Assembly: GCA_027486845.1 (NCBI GenBank)
Contig: JAIXOL010000077.1
Location: forward strand, 40,172-104,171
Source of the DNA: Cytophagaceae bacterium
Lineage (GTDB): Bacteria; Bacteroidota; Bacteroidia; Cytophagales; Spirosomataceae
DNA length: 64,000 nucleotides
Direction of reading: 5' to 3'
Under the pieces are notes generated by a model. That model searched no databases and was not told the origin of the DNA. It saw only the letters and a program-made list of their open reading frames with translations. Positions 1 to 8,900 of this stretch are shown piece after piece; the stretch's first letter is position 1, and every line of letters begins with the position of its first letter. The position numbers and the translations under genes are program-made.

Positions 1-103
1 TGTGGTCTTTTGAACCTACTGCAATGTCAACAATGTCTGATTTTTGTGCGAAAGTACTTAATGAGATAAGTACTGAAACGAATACTAATGCTAAATTTTT
101 CAT
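1..103 (-). CDS. Fasciclin (FAS1)-like secreted protein, N-terminal fragment
   Basis: Only the first 34 codons are in the window; the gene runs off the left edge. The reading frame starts with a signal peptide (Met-Lys-Asn, a hydrophobic core, cleavage after Thr-Phe-Ala) and continues into a stretch reading DIVDIAVGSKDH. That resembles the first strand and helix of a FAS1 domain, which in this phylum usually reads IVxxAVxSKDHTTLVAA. FAS1 proteins are exported adhesion-type proteins. The family call rests on about 12 residues and is tentative; the signal peptide is clear. Confidence 0.5.
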   Translation of the reverse strand, partial: MKNLALVFVSVLISLSTFAQKSDIVDIAVGSKDH

Positions 104-456
104 TTGATTTTTGATGCGGAACGCCACATCGGCTTTAATTTAAATGTTTAAATATTATATTTGTTGACTCAACTAACGGGCTAAATTAAACATGTGATTT
201 AAAAATTAACAAATAATTTATAATTCGTTTAATGTCAGTTTGCTAATTCAATTATTTATAAGTTAGATTTAAAGTGCTAATTTATCAACTTACACTTATA
301 TAAGGTTTTGTTTAACTTATTTGTTTAAAAATTAAACAAATATTATTTGGGTATAGCTTTTATATACTTAAAAGTCTGATTTTTGAGTGAAGAAAATATT
401 CAAATTTTGTTTATCTTGCAATGTTATTTTTTTAATAAAATCTTGAAAAACGAACC
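104..456. other. AT-rich intergenic region between divergent genes
   Basis: This gap of about 350 bp separates the divergently transcribed fasciclin-like gene and the dehydrogenase gene and should hold both promoters. It is strongly AT-rich and I see no ORF in it. A box TATCTTGC at 412-419 lies 38 nt before the dehydrogenase start and resembles the Bacteroidota minus-7 element. A perfect inverted repeat at 319-341 is listed separately. Confidence 0.6.
319..341. promoter_or_regulatory. Perfect 10-bp inverted repeat, possible operator
   Basis: ATTTGTTTAA at 319-328 is matched by its exact reverse complement at 332-341 with a 3-nt spacer. It lies between two divergent promoters, a normal place for a dimeric regulator to bind. 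No T-tract follows it, and it is far from any gene end, so a terminator is unlikely. The regulator is unknown. Confidence 0.35.
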
Positions 457-1476
457 ATGACAGTAGAAAGCAACACACTGATAATTTCAAAATCCATCAT
501 GCAATCTACCTTTGAGGGTATATTGTTGAATAACGGTTTAAGTGAAAATAAAGCAAAAACTTGTGCTGAAATTTTCACCATCAATAGCCTTGATGGAATC
601 TATACGCATGGGGTAAATCGTTTTCCAAGATTTATAAAATATCTGAAGGGTGGTTTTGTGAAACCAGACGCAGAGCCAAGTTTAGTTTCAAAATTTGGTG
701 GAATTGAGCAATGGGACGGTAATCTCGGCCCCGGCCCATTAAATGCCATTCATGCAACCGATACGGCTATGAGATTGGCCAAAGAACACGGAATCGGTTG
801 TGTAGGTTTATCAAATACAAACCATTGGATGCGTGGCGGAGCTTACGGCTGGCAAGCTGCCAAAGCAGGTTTTATTTTTATTGGTTGGACGAACACAATA
901 GCCAATATGCCCGCTTGGGGAGCAACCGATGCTAAGTTGGGTAATAATCCTTTGGTGATGGCATTGCCTTACGAAAACGAAGCGATTGTGTTGGATATGG
1001 CTATGTCGCAGTATTCGTTTGGGGCAATGGAATTGGCTGCAATGAAGGGCGAAAAATTATCAGTTGCAGGTGGTTATGATGGCGATGGAAATATCTCGGA
1101 TGACCCAAATGCGATTCTGAAATCTTGGCGTTCGATGCCAGTTGGATATTGGAAAGGAGCGGGGCTTTCGCTTTTACTCGATATCCTGTCAGTAGTTCTT
1201 TCGGGTGGACTTTCTTCGCATGAAATCAGCAAGGAAGAAGTTGAATATAGACTTTCGCAGGTTTATATTGCTATTGATATTTCAAAATTAGGCAATAATT
1301 CGTCAATTTCGGCGGCTGTCGAACGAATCATCGAAGATTATCATCAATCAATTCCAATTGACGATTCCAAGAAAATTACTTTCCCAGGCGAGCGAGTACT
1401 GAATACAAGAGAAAAGAATACAGCTAACGGAATCCCAGTTTTAAAAAACATTTGGGAAGAAATCTTGTCGTTATAA
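457..1476 (+). CDS. dlgD: 2,3-diketo-L-gulonate reductase-like dehydrogenase (Ldh_2 family)
   Basis: Predicted cytoplasmic NAD(P)H-dependent reductase of the malate/L-lactate dehydrogenase-like (YiaK/DlgD) family, which reduces 2,3-diketo-L-gulonate to 3-dehydro-L-gulonate in sugar-acid catabolism. The 339-residue length fits the family. The active-site block THGVNRFPRF (His51) lies in the N-terminal domain; a glycine-rich LGPGPLNA segment and the GVGLSNTNHWMRGGAYG block follow; the C-terminal lobe includes GYWKGAGLSLLLD. No other sugar-acid genes are adjacent, so the exact substrate is inferred from family resemblance alone. It is transcribed alone and ends at a 7-nt-periodic repeat. Confidence 0.85.
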   Translation: MTVESNTLIISKSIMQSTFEGILLNNGLSENKAKTCAEIFTINSLDGIYTHGVNRFPRFIKYLKGGFVKPDAEPSLVSKFGGIEQWDGNLGPGPLNAIHATDTAMRLAKEHGIGCVGLSNTNHWMRGGAYGWQAAKAGFIFIGWTNTIANMPAWGATDAKLGNNPLVMALPYENEAIVLDMAMSQYSFGAMELAAMKGEKLSVAGGYDGDGNISDDPNAILKSWRSMPVGYWKGAGLSLLLDILSVVLSGGLSSHEISKEEVEYRLSQVYIAIDISKLGNNSSISAAVERIIEDYHQSIPIDDSKKITFPGERVLNTREKNTANGIPVLKNIWEEILSL

Positions 1477-1481
1477 AAACC

Positions 1482-1509
1482 CTTCGTGAAACTTAGTGCC
1501 TTAGTGGTA
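1482..1509 (+). repeat. Heptamer-periodic repeat, locus 1
   Basis: Four consecutive 7-mers (CTTCGTG, AAACTTA, GTGCCTT, AGTGGTA) sit between the stop codon of the dehydrogenase gene and the end of the convergent gene. The 7-nt periodicity matches that of other tracts in this window, although the words differ. No inverted arm is obvious here. Confidence 0.4.
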
Positions 1510-1514
1510 AAATC

Positions 1515-2777
1515 CTAAGTCTTTCTTTTCTTCTTTTTAGCCGATGGGAAAAGTACATTGTTTAAAATAAGGCGATACCCTGGCGAATGCGGAAAAAGAT
1601 TTAAGTCAGTGGGTGTTCGGTGAAAACCTCGACGACCTTCAGGGTCGTGTCCGCCATAAAACACCCATTGACCAAGCCCAATTTCGCCGTATATATATCT
1701 GTTCGATTCCTTACTTTCACCCATCACTAAAACGTTTGATTTGACTGTTTTTTTATTAAAAGCAGTCGTTTGACCCATAAATTCTCGAATCAAATGCTCA
1801 TGATTTTGCACCAACATAGCCGGAATAAAATCCCATTTGGCTGAAAAATCGAATAGGTTGAAGTAACTATTAATTTCCTCATCAAATCTACCATTTGAAG
1901 CGTTTATATCAGAAAACGACATCGAATTATAACCGTAACCATCGCCATCGTTGAGGTATAAAGTGAAGTCTTCAAATGCAAAAGTTTTATTAAAATCGAG
2001 CATTTCTTGGGCCTTATTGTCAACATTATCGCCATCGAAGCGACTACTTACAATATCAACTCCTTCGGCAGAAAGAGCAATATCGAGGGTTTCTGCACCC
2101 GAACACATCGCAAATAAAAATCCTCCTCCCATACAATAGGCTTTAATGGTTTTGGCAACATCAAGTTTGAGTGCCGAAATCTTATTGTACTTAAATCGTT
2201 GGGCAATTTCTTCTTGAGCTTTCATGTCTTTATAGCTCATTCGACGCATATTTCGACCAAATTGTCCAGTAAAATCTTCATGATGCAGGTGTAGCCAATC
2301 GTATTTATTAAGGTCGCCTCGCAGAATTTCTTCATCATAAACTATCTCAAATGGTATTTCGGCGTATTTCAGCACCTGTAAAACAGCATCGGTATCTTCA
2401 AACGATGAAAGACTGATTTTTGAAGGTGTATAAACTGCGATACGTGCTGCTTTGTGCAGTCGCATGATTTCCATGTTTATATCAGGATTCGAGATTTGTT
2501 GTTTAAGTGTTTGTACATCGGCATCCGAAATGATATCAAACGAAACGCCTCGAATCAAGCATTCTTTTTGAGTATTTGATGTATAATTTATCAAAAAACT
2601 CCCTCCTCGATAATTGAGCAGCCAGTCGATTTCGGTATTATTTTTTAGGCTTGTGTAGGCTATTCCATAAGCTTTTAGATGATTAGTTTGGCTATTATCC
2701 ATCGGAATTAAAATGGCATTGGCGAAACTTTGCCCCGCAAACAAGAGCAATAACAGAGGAAGAAATCTATTAGACAT
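1515..2777 (-). CDS. Secreted GATase1-like protein (family often labelled asparagine synthetase B)
   Basis: A 420-residue protein with a clear N-terminal signal peptide (Leu-rich core, cleavage near Ser-Phe-Ala-Asn). The middle contains YCMGGGFLFAMCSGAETLDI at roughly 213-232, with a Cys in a tight turn like the nucleophile elbow of class I glutamine-amidotransferase folds, preceded by WLHLHHEDFTGQFGRN. The C-terminus holds GLGQWVFYGGHDPEGRRGFH. Close Bacteroidota relatives are commonly named asparagine synthetase B, but neither the Ntn-type N-terminal Cys nor the ATP-pyrophosphatase domain of AsnB is visible, and the protein is exported, so that name is probably wrong. The true activity is unknown. 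Confidence 0.7.
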   Translation of the reverse strand: MSNRFLPLLLLLFAGQSFANAILIPMDNSQTNHLKAYGIAYTSLKNNTEIDWLLNYRGGSFLINYTSNTQKECLIRGVSFDIISDADVQTLKQQISNPDINMEIMRLHKAARIAVYTPSKISLSSFEDTDAVLQVLKYAEIPFEIVYDEEILRGDLNKYDWLHLHHEDFTGQFGRNMRRMSYKDMKAQEEIAQRFKYNKISALKLDVAKTIKAYCMGGGFLFAMCSGAETLDIALSAEGVDIVSSRFDGDNVDNKAQEMLDFNKTFAFEDFTLYLNDGDGYGYNSMSFSDINASNGRFDEEINSYFNLFDFSAKWDFIPAMLVQNHEHLIREFMGQTTAFNKKTVKSNVLVMGESKESNRYIYGEIGLGQWVFYGGHDPEGRRGFHRTPTDLNLFPHSPGYRLILNNVLFPSAKKKKRKT

Positions 2778-2884
2778 GGCTCAAGTATTTAAAGAATTTA
2801 ATCAAATATACTGAAAAGAATTCTTAATAAAATGCTTGTGAGAAATAAAATTATTTGCTGATAATCAGATGGTTATAAGGGGTT

Positions 2885-3352
2885 TTAAATATGGTGTTTG
2901 CTCAGTTGATCAACGAATTTCAAGATTATCTTCACTTGATTTTCCTCTGATTTTATGGAAATAATTTGTTCGATTATGTTGTTTTTTTCATCTTCTGAAA
3001 GATTTTCGAAGGCTTTTAAAACTTCTGCATCATTGAAAGTTTCTATGATTTCTTTTTCGGCGATTTGTTCTTTTGTTGTCAGTAAATAGAGCGTCACGTT
3101 CACGGTGTCGCCACCACTTTTTTTAATTTCTTTTCGTATCTTATGATTTACTGAAATCAATTTGTCCTGTCCTGAAATCGTAAATAAGTTGATACTTTCA
3201 ATCTTGTAATCATCAATAAAGCCCGAAACTTTCAGCGAACCCCATTTTCCGATAATCTGTTTTGTGTTGGGAATTTGAATATGATATGTCCAAGCTCCTT
3301 TATTGGGCTCATATTTCAATTCAAGCTTTTGGTCTTTTACTAAATAGTTCAT
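2885..3352 (-). CDS. DUF1905/YdeI-like protein
   Basis: A 155-residue soluble protein. Residues 1-105 match the DUF1905 pattern: a WTYHIQIP segment, a central KWGSLKVSGFIDDYKI strand pair, VNHKIRKEI and a GDTVNVTLYL strand. Residues 110-155 (LKAFENLSEDEKNNII and a following helix) resemble the C-terminal YdeI/OmdA domain of bacteriocin-protection proteins. The biochemical function of the family is not established. It lies 27 nt upstream of the renalase-like gene on the same strand and may be co-transcribed with it. Confidence 0.7.
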   Translation of the reverse strand: MNYLVKDQKLELKYEPNKGAWTYHIQIPNTKQIIGKWGSLKVSGFIDDYKIESINLFTISGQDKLISVNHKIRKEIKKSGGDTVNVTLYLLTTKEQIAEKEIIETFNDAEVLKAFENLSEDEKNNIIEQIISIKSEENQVKIILKFVDQLSKHHI

Positions 3353-3379
3353 TACATTTGGTAGCTGTCTTATGACTTT

Positions 3380-4339
3380 TCAGTTTATAGAAAGACTTTG
3401 AGCTGCACTTTTTCCCGAGATAAATGCTCCTTCGATACTACCAATCCCAAAACCATCTCCTGCAAAAATCAGAGGAAATTTGGTAGTTTTCGATGCCAAA
3501 AAAATATCATCGTAGCGTTCGGAGGCCAAACTATATCGCCAACGATGTACTTGGCAACTTTCTACCGAATCAGCAGGAATCAAATCTGTTATTTCGGAAA
3601 GTAATAGATTGCCAATTTGAGTCAAATCATCATCAAAATGTGCTAAACTAAAAACTGGATTGGCATGAATAGTTGCCGAGAAAATCGGAGAAATTCCTTT
3701 TTGAAAATTATCGGCAATCCAAGAAATATTGCCTTTTTGGAGGCTGATTCCGCCTGGACTTGGAATGTTTGTTTGGGTTTTCAAACTTGCCATAACGGCT
3801 ATACAAGGTTGATAATGAATACTTTGTAAAGATTCAATGTCCGTAAAGGCCATTTCACTTTTCTGCAATAATTCAATAGCTTGTGGGGCAGGAGCGGTGC
3901 AAATCAAAGCATCAGATTCGTAGAAATTGCCTGCTTCAGTTATTACTTTACAGCCGTTTTCGGTTTCTAATATACTGATTACTTTTTCGTTAGTTTTGAT
4001 GTTGAGCCCTTCTGCCAAAAACTTTGGAATCGTATTCATTCCATCAATACCGATAACTCTTGCGTGTGAAAAGGTTTTATCTCCTTCTTGCAAATTCCAT
4101 TCTTTGGCAATGTTTTTTTGAATAATATTTTGTGTAAATGCTTGAAAATCAGTAGTTTTTGTAGAAAAATATTGAGCTCCATGGTCAAAACGAGCTTCAC
4201 CTGCTCGACGAGTTGCCATACGACCGCCTACACCTCTTCCTTTATCGAGAATGATTACTTCCCAATTATTTTTTATTAATTCATGGGCGGCTGTCAAACC
4301 AGATAAACCCGCTCCGATGATGATGCAAGACTTTTTCAA
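3380..4339 (-). CDS. Renalase-like FAD-dependent amine oxidase
   Basis: A 319-residue FAD/NAD(P)-binding oxidoreductase. The N-terminus begins with the dinucleotide-binding motif IIGAGLSGLTAAHEL, followed by the acidic residue at the end of strand 2 (LDKGRGVGGRMATRR) and FDHGAQYFS, a combination typical of renalase-like NAD(P)/FAD-dependent oxidoreductases. The C-terminal FAD-binding segment reads FAGDGFGIGSIEGAFISG. No signal peptide, so probably cytoplasmic. Substrate unknown; members of this family oxidise reduced nicotinamide isomers or amines. Confidence 0.8.
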   Translation of the reverse strand: MKKSCIIIGAGLSGLTAAHELIKNNWEVIILDKGRGVGGRMATRRAGEARFDHGAQYFSTKTTDFQAFTQNIIQKNIAKEWNLQEGDKTFSHARVIGIDGMNTIPKFLAEGLNIKTNEKVISILETENGCKVITEAGNFYESDALICTAPAPQAIELLQKSEMAFTDIESLQSIHYQPCIAVMASLKTQTNIPSPGGISLQKGNISWIADNFQKGISPIFSATIHANPVFSLAHFDDDLTQIGNLLLSEITDLIPADSVESCQVHRWRYSLASERYDDIFLASKTTKFPLIFAGDGFGIGSIEGAFISGKSAAQSLSIN

Positions 4340-4462
4340 TTTAGTGTAATATTTTTGGTGAAATGTTTTATAAACTACTGATAGACAGTGTTTTGTTTTA
4401 CAATTAGCTAATGATTGCCGTTCGTGGGACTTTCTTATTTAACCATCATCTGCACGAAAGGT

Positions 4463-5053
4463 TTATTTTTTTCTTTGTAACCAATGATTGGCTTTATAGC
4501 ACAGCCAAGCCGAACTAGCTCCAATGACCGCTCCAACCAACACATCACTCGGATAATGTACTCCTAAGTGTAAGCGTGAATACGCAACTGCTCCCGCCCA
4601 TGTGTAAGCAGGCACAACAACATACCATTTTTTGAAAGTTAGACTTAATGAAGTTGCCGTTGAGAATGCGGCAGTAGTATGTCCAGATGGAAAAGCAGGG
4701 TCATTTTCTATGTAGTATGGAAGAATAATGGGGTAGGTTATATATGGGCGATCACGATTGATTATTTTTTTGAGTGAATAGGTGGTTCCCATCGAAATCG
4801 CTAGCGTAGCCAATGAGGTAAGTCCTTGTCGTTGGAGGTTTTTATCTTTCTTGATAAAGCCCGAACCCAACAAGCTGATTGGAAAGGCAACACTTAACGG
4901 ATACACCGATTTGCTAATGCTATTTAATGATTTATCAAGATTTTGGTTGCGGTCTTGATTGATGTCTTTGAGAATATCAATGTCAAGATTTTGGGCAAAA
5001 GGACTGAAACTTATTAGAAAAAGTGTAAAGAAAATTATAGCGATTTTTGTCAT
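4463..5053 (-). CDS. PAP2-family membrane phosphatase
   Basis: A 196-residue protein with an N-terminal signal peptide (cleavage near Ser-Pro-Phe-Ala-Gln) and hydrophobic segments. All three signature motifs of phosphatidic acid phosphatase type 2 are present: KKIINRDRP at about 95-103, PSGH at 122-125 with the catalytic His, and SRLHLGVHYPSD at 159-170 with the second His and Asp. Such enzymes dephosphorylate lipid phosphates or undecaprenyl pyrophosphate at the periplasmic face. The substrate cannot be told from sequence. Monocistronic by context. Confidence 0.85.
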   Translation of the reverse strand: MTKIAIIFFTLFLISFSPFAQNLDIDILKDINQDRNQNLDKSLNSISKSVYPLSVAFPISLLGSGFIKKDKNLQRQGLTSLATLAISMGTTYSLKKIINRDRPYITYPIILPYYIENDPAFPSGHTTAAFSTATSLSLTFKKWYVVVPAYTWAGAVAYSRLHLGVHYPSDVLVGAVIGASSAWLCYKANHWLQRKK

Positions 5054-5158
5054 TGTTTTGGGTGTAGAACAATCTACTAACTTGTTGGTAAGTATTGGGA
5101 GTAGTTAGGAATTTGAATTTATTTCTTAATAACTTAACCCTTTTTATCCACTTTTTGA

Positions 5159-5175
5159 GCGAACAGGATGTTCGC
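5159..5175. repeat. Short palindrome GCGAACA...TGTTCGC
   Basis: Perfect 7-bp arms at 5159-5165 and 5169-5175 with a 3-nt loop, followed by TTTA, at the 3-prime end of the thioesterase gene. A second palindrome with the same outer arms and the same trailing TTTA occurs at 49498-49515, suggesting a small dispersed repeat. It may act as an RNA 3-prime end structure. Confidence 0.45.
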
Positions 5176-5187
5176 TTTACAGTTAAG

Positions 5188-5760
5188 CTATTTGATTATA
5201 ACTCGTTCATTACTAAGCAAATGTTGATTTTCTTCGAGAGTCATACTTGATTTTTCGTTGTCGAAGTCGTCTTTATACGCTTCTTTTAACTGTTTACGTT
5301 TGATAGCTTCGAGGCAACGTCTGACGTCGTTGCGGTCTTCGAGTTCGAGCATCGGTACTTCGGCTGGCTTGCCGTTGTCGTCTTTGGCAACCATCGTAAA
5401 ATACGAGGTATTGGTATGCTTTTGTTCGCCAGTTTTTACATTTTCGGATACTACTCTAATGCCAATTACCATTGAGCTTCTGCCTACATAATTTACAGAG
5501 GCATGAAGTGAAAGTAATTCGCCGACCTCAATTGGTTGTAAGAAATTTACACCATCAACCGACACAGTAACAACATACGCACCTGCGTGTTTCGAAGCAC
5601 AGGCATAAGCTACTTTATCCATGAGTGAAAGAAGGATTCCTCCGTGAATTTTACCACCAAAATTGGCGTAAGACGGAATCATTAATTCGGTAATTGTAGT
5701 GCGTGAATAAGAGATAGGTTTCGATTTTTGCATTGATTTATAAAAAATTGTAGAACTCAT
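5188..5760 (-). CDS. Acyl-CoA thioesterase, hotdog fold (YciA/BACH type)
   Basis: A 190-residue cytoplasmic enzyme predicted to hydrolyse acyl-CoA thioesters. The hotdog core is clear: ANFGGKIHGGILLSLMDKVAY at about 33-53 contains the helix and Gly-rich turn of acyl-CoA hydrolases, followed by a VDGVNFLQPIEVGELL strand and a VNYVGRSSMVIGIRV strand. A charged C-terminal tail of about 60 residues follows, a little longer than YciA. A start at Met10 is also possible. Confidence 0.85.
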   Translation of the reverse strand: MSSTIFYKSMQKSKPISYSRTTITELMIPSYANFGGKIHGGILLSLMDKVAYACASKHAGAYVVTVSVDGVNFLQPIEVGELLSLHASVNYVGRSSMVIGIRVVSENVKTGEQKHTNTSYFTMVAKDDNGKPAEVPMLELEDRNDVRRCLEAIKRKQLKEAYKDDFDNEKSSMTLEENQHLLSNERVIIK

Positions 5761-5792
5761 TGTAAAGATAGGGGAGTTTTAAAATAAAACAA

Positions 5793-5824
5793 AAACGCCA
5801 CCGCAATCTTGTGCTGTGGCGTTT
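5793..5824. terminator. Hairpin terminator
   Basis: AAACGCCAC at 5793-5801 pairs with GTGGCGTTT at 5816-5824. It lies between the 3-prime end of the large repeat-protein gene and the start of the thioesterase gene, separating their transcripts. Confidence 0.75.
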
Positions 5825-5972
5825 AATATAAACCCTAACCCATAAAAATTAATAGCGTATAAATATTACTTTTTTTTGTAATATTTTTCTATTTGCTTTT
5901 GCAATATTGCCCCATAAATTATTAAAAGGCACTTTGCTTTTCAAATTTGTTATAATAATTAATAATAAAAAT

Positions 5973-8900
5973 TTATTTTTGTGTTTTTTCAAGATTGTTT
6001 ACTTTGGCTTCGAGAACCTCAATTTGCTTATTTGCCTTAATCATATAAAGTGTAAGCTCTTCGATTTTCTCTAATAATTTAGCACTTGTTTCCATTACAT
6101 CCATGCCACTTTTTGCCATTTGTTCAGCCGATGGAACGTTTGGTAAATGATGGTAGTAATCGATATGTTTTTCAACATCTCTGAGTGGCATTAACTTATA
6201 TCCATTTTCGAAAACATAATCGGCCCAACGGTCAGAATTAGCTACTGCTACTCTTACCCTTTCGGTCAAGATTCCGCCTTTAACGTACAATTGAAAGTCT
6301 CCAGGAAATGAGTTGATACCCGTTCCGATTACTACTTTTCCATTGTTTGAATTTTGCAAACGGCCATCAGTGATTGCCCAACCTGCTCCAGTATTACCTC
6401 CGCCAGTTGTTACTCCATCATTGACCAAAATTACGTTTCCATTATCATCAACCGAAAGCACTTTTCCGTATCTATCACCTGCTGCAGATGACGATTTAAG
6501 TTTTGCAAACTGTAAACCGCTCACACCATCGGTACTTGTCGAGATTACAACACCTTTAGTATTATTGTTTAAAATAGCCCCACCTGTGTCGGACTTCCAA
6601 AGTTCGACTGTTGGAGTTGTTCCTCCATTTGTGGTTGGCGTATTTACCAAAATTACATTACCGTTGGCATCAACTGAAAGGACTTTTTGAGTAGTTACGG
6701 TTGGGGTATTATTGCTACTCAGTTTTGGTAAAGTCAGAGCATTGATTGAGACAGTACCTGTGTTTGCATTGCTTATGTTATCGGCTGAAACTGTCCACGA
6801 TGATGGTGTATTTACAACCGTACCTGTTACACCAACCGAGTCTCTTACCAAAATTACGTTTCCGTTATCATCTACCGAAAGTACTTTTCCTGATGGTCTT
6901 GATGCAGGAAATGATAGTTTTAATTGGTTAAGTACTATGCCACTACGGTTGGTTAATGAACCATTGGTTATTAAATTGCCCGATTCGATATTAATACCAC
7001 TTTTTACTGATAAACCATTACTGATGTTGGCTTTACCAAGGTTTGAATTAACGATGTCGTTACCACTAATTGTCCAAGGTGAAGGTGTACTATTCGGTAC
7101 ATTTCCTAAAATTACATTTCCTGCATTATCAACAGTTAAGAATTTTTGTGTTGAAATCGGTGAAATTGATTCGCTTGTGAAAGGTAGAGTAAGACCATTG
7201 TTGATTATGACTCTACCTGTATTGCTGTTGACAATTGTTGTGCCTGAAGCTGACCACAACGATGAAACTACTGGTGTTGAACTACTGACTACGCCTACCG
7301 AATCTTTCACCAAGATTACATTTCCGTTATCATCAACCGAAAGTACTTTACCGTAGCCTTTTCCTGCTGGATTTGAGGCTTTCAACTGAGCAAACTGTAA
7401 TCCACTTTTATTTTCTACGGCACTATTAAGCTCTAAAGTACCAGATTGTAAGCGGAAACCATTTTTTGCCCAAAGTCCATTGTTAATGTAAACGCCACCT
7501 GTATTTTTATTGGAAATATTTGTCCTATCTAAAGTCCAATCAGATATTGGGGCTGTGATTGGTGGCACATTAGCCAAAATTACATTACCTGTATTATCAA
7601 CAGTCAAGAATTTTTGTGTTGAAATCGGTGTAATTGTTTCACTTGTAAAAGGTAAAGTAATACCATTGTTGATTATGACTCTACCTGTATTGCTATTGAC
7701 AATTGATGTGCCTGAAATTGCCCACAACGATGAAACTACTGGTGTGCCGACTACGCCCACCGAATCTTTTACCAAGATTACATTTCCGTTATCATCCACT
7801 GAAAGTACTTTTCCGTAGCCTTTTGCTGCTGAATTTGAGGCTTTCAACTGAGTAAATTGTAATCCACTTTTATTTTCTATGGCACTATTAAGCTCTAAAG
7901 TGCCAGATTGTAAGCGGAAGCCATTTTTTGCCCAAAGTCCATTATTGATATAAACGCCACCCGTATTTTTGTTGGAAATATTTGTCCCGTCTAAAGTCCA
8001 ATCAGATATTGGGGCTGTGCTTGGTGGTACATTGGCCAAAATTACATTACCTGTTTTATCAACTGTAAGGAATTTTTGAGCTGATGTTGTAACTGTAATA
8101 TCACTGTTTAATTTCGATAAAATCAAACTATTATTGATATTAACCGAACCAATATTGCTATTTCCTATATTGTCACCATTGATGTTCCAAGGTGAAGTAC
8201 TCACAGGTATTGTGCTGCCGGTGGCCACAGAATCTCTTACCAAGATTACATTTCCGTTATCATCCACCGAAAGTACTTTTCCATTAGGACGAAATGCTGT
8301 ATTTGAAGCCTTAATGTTTCCTAATTGTATGAGACCATTTAATGTTACCTTACCTGCATTTGTGTTAGACAGCGTACTGCCATTGAGTCCCCAATATGAA
8401 GGAGCTGAAGTGCTAATTGAGTCACGGGCTAAAACAATTAAACCATTATCATCTACTGTTAAGATTTTGCCATTTGATTTAATGGTTGGCGAAATCGTAC
8501 GGAGGCTTTTGAATCGGATATTACTCAAAATTACATCGCCAGCATTGTTGTTCTCGATAGAACTGCCTTTTAAAGTCCAATAACTCGGTGCTGACACAGC
8601 TGTCGTGGATGAAGTTCCGACCGAGTCGCGTACTAAAATCACTCGTCCTTGTTTATCGACAGATAATACTTTAAGATTTGATTTTTCGGCAGGGGAATCA
8701 CTGTTCAATTGCTTAAATTCTAAACCACTTAGATTTACTGTTTTACTATCAACAGATAAAGCACTTCCAGGGTTTTGGGTGTTAATCCCTACACGAGCTT
8801 TATCGAAATCGCCATAAATAAGTGCTACATTTTGAAAATTATTATCGATATATAATTTATTATTTCCAATCTCATTCATACCAGCCTTATAACCAATAAA

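Noticed and set aside
6313..8817. Several long plus-strand frames opposite the repeat protein
   Set aside because: They are antisense shadows of the repeat array and repeat with the same period.
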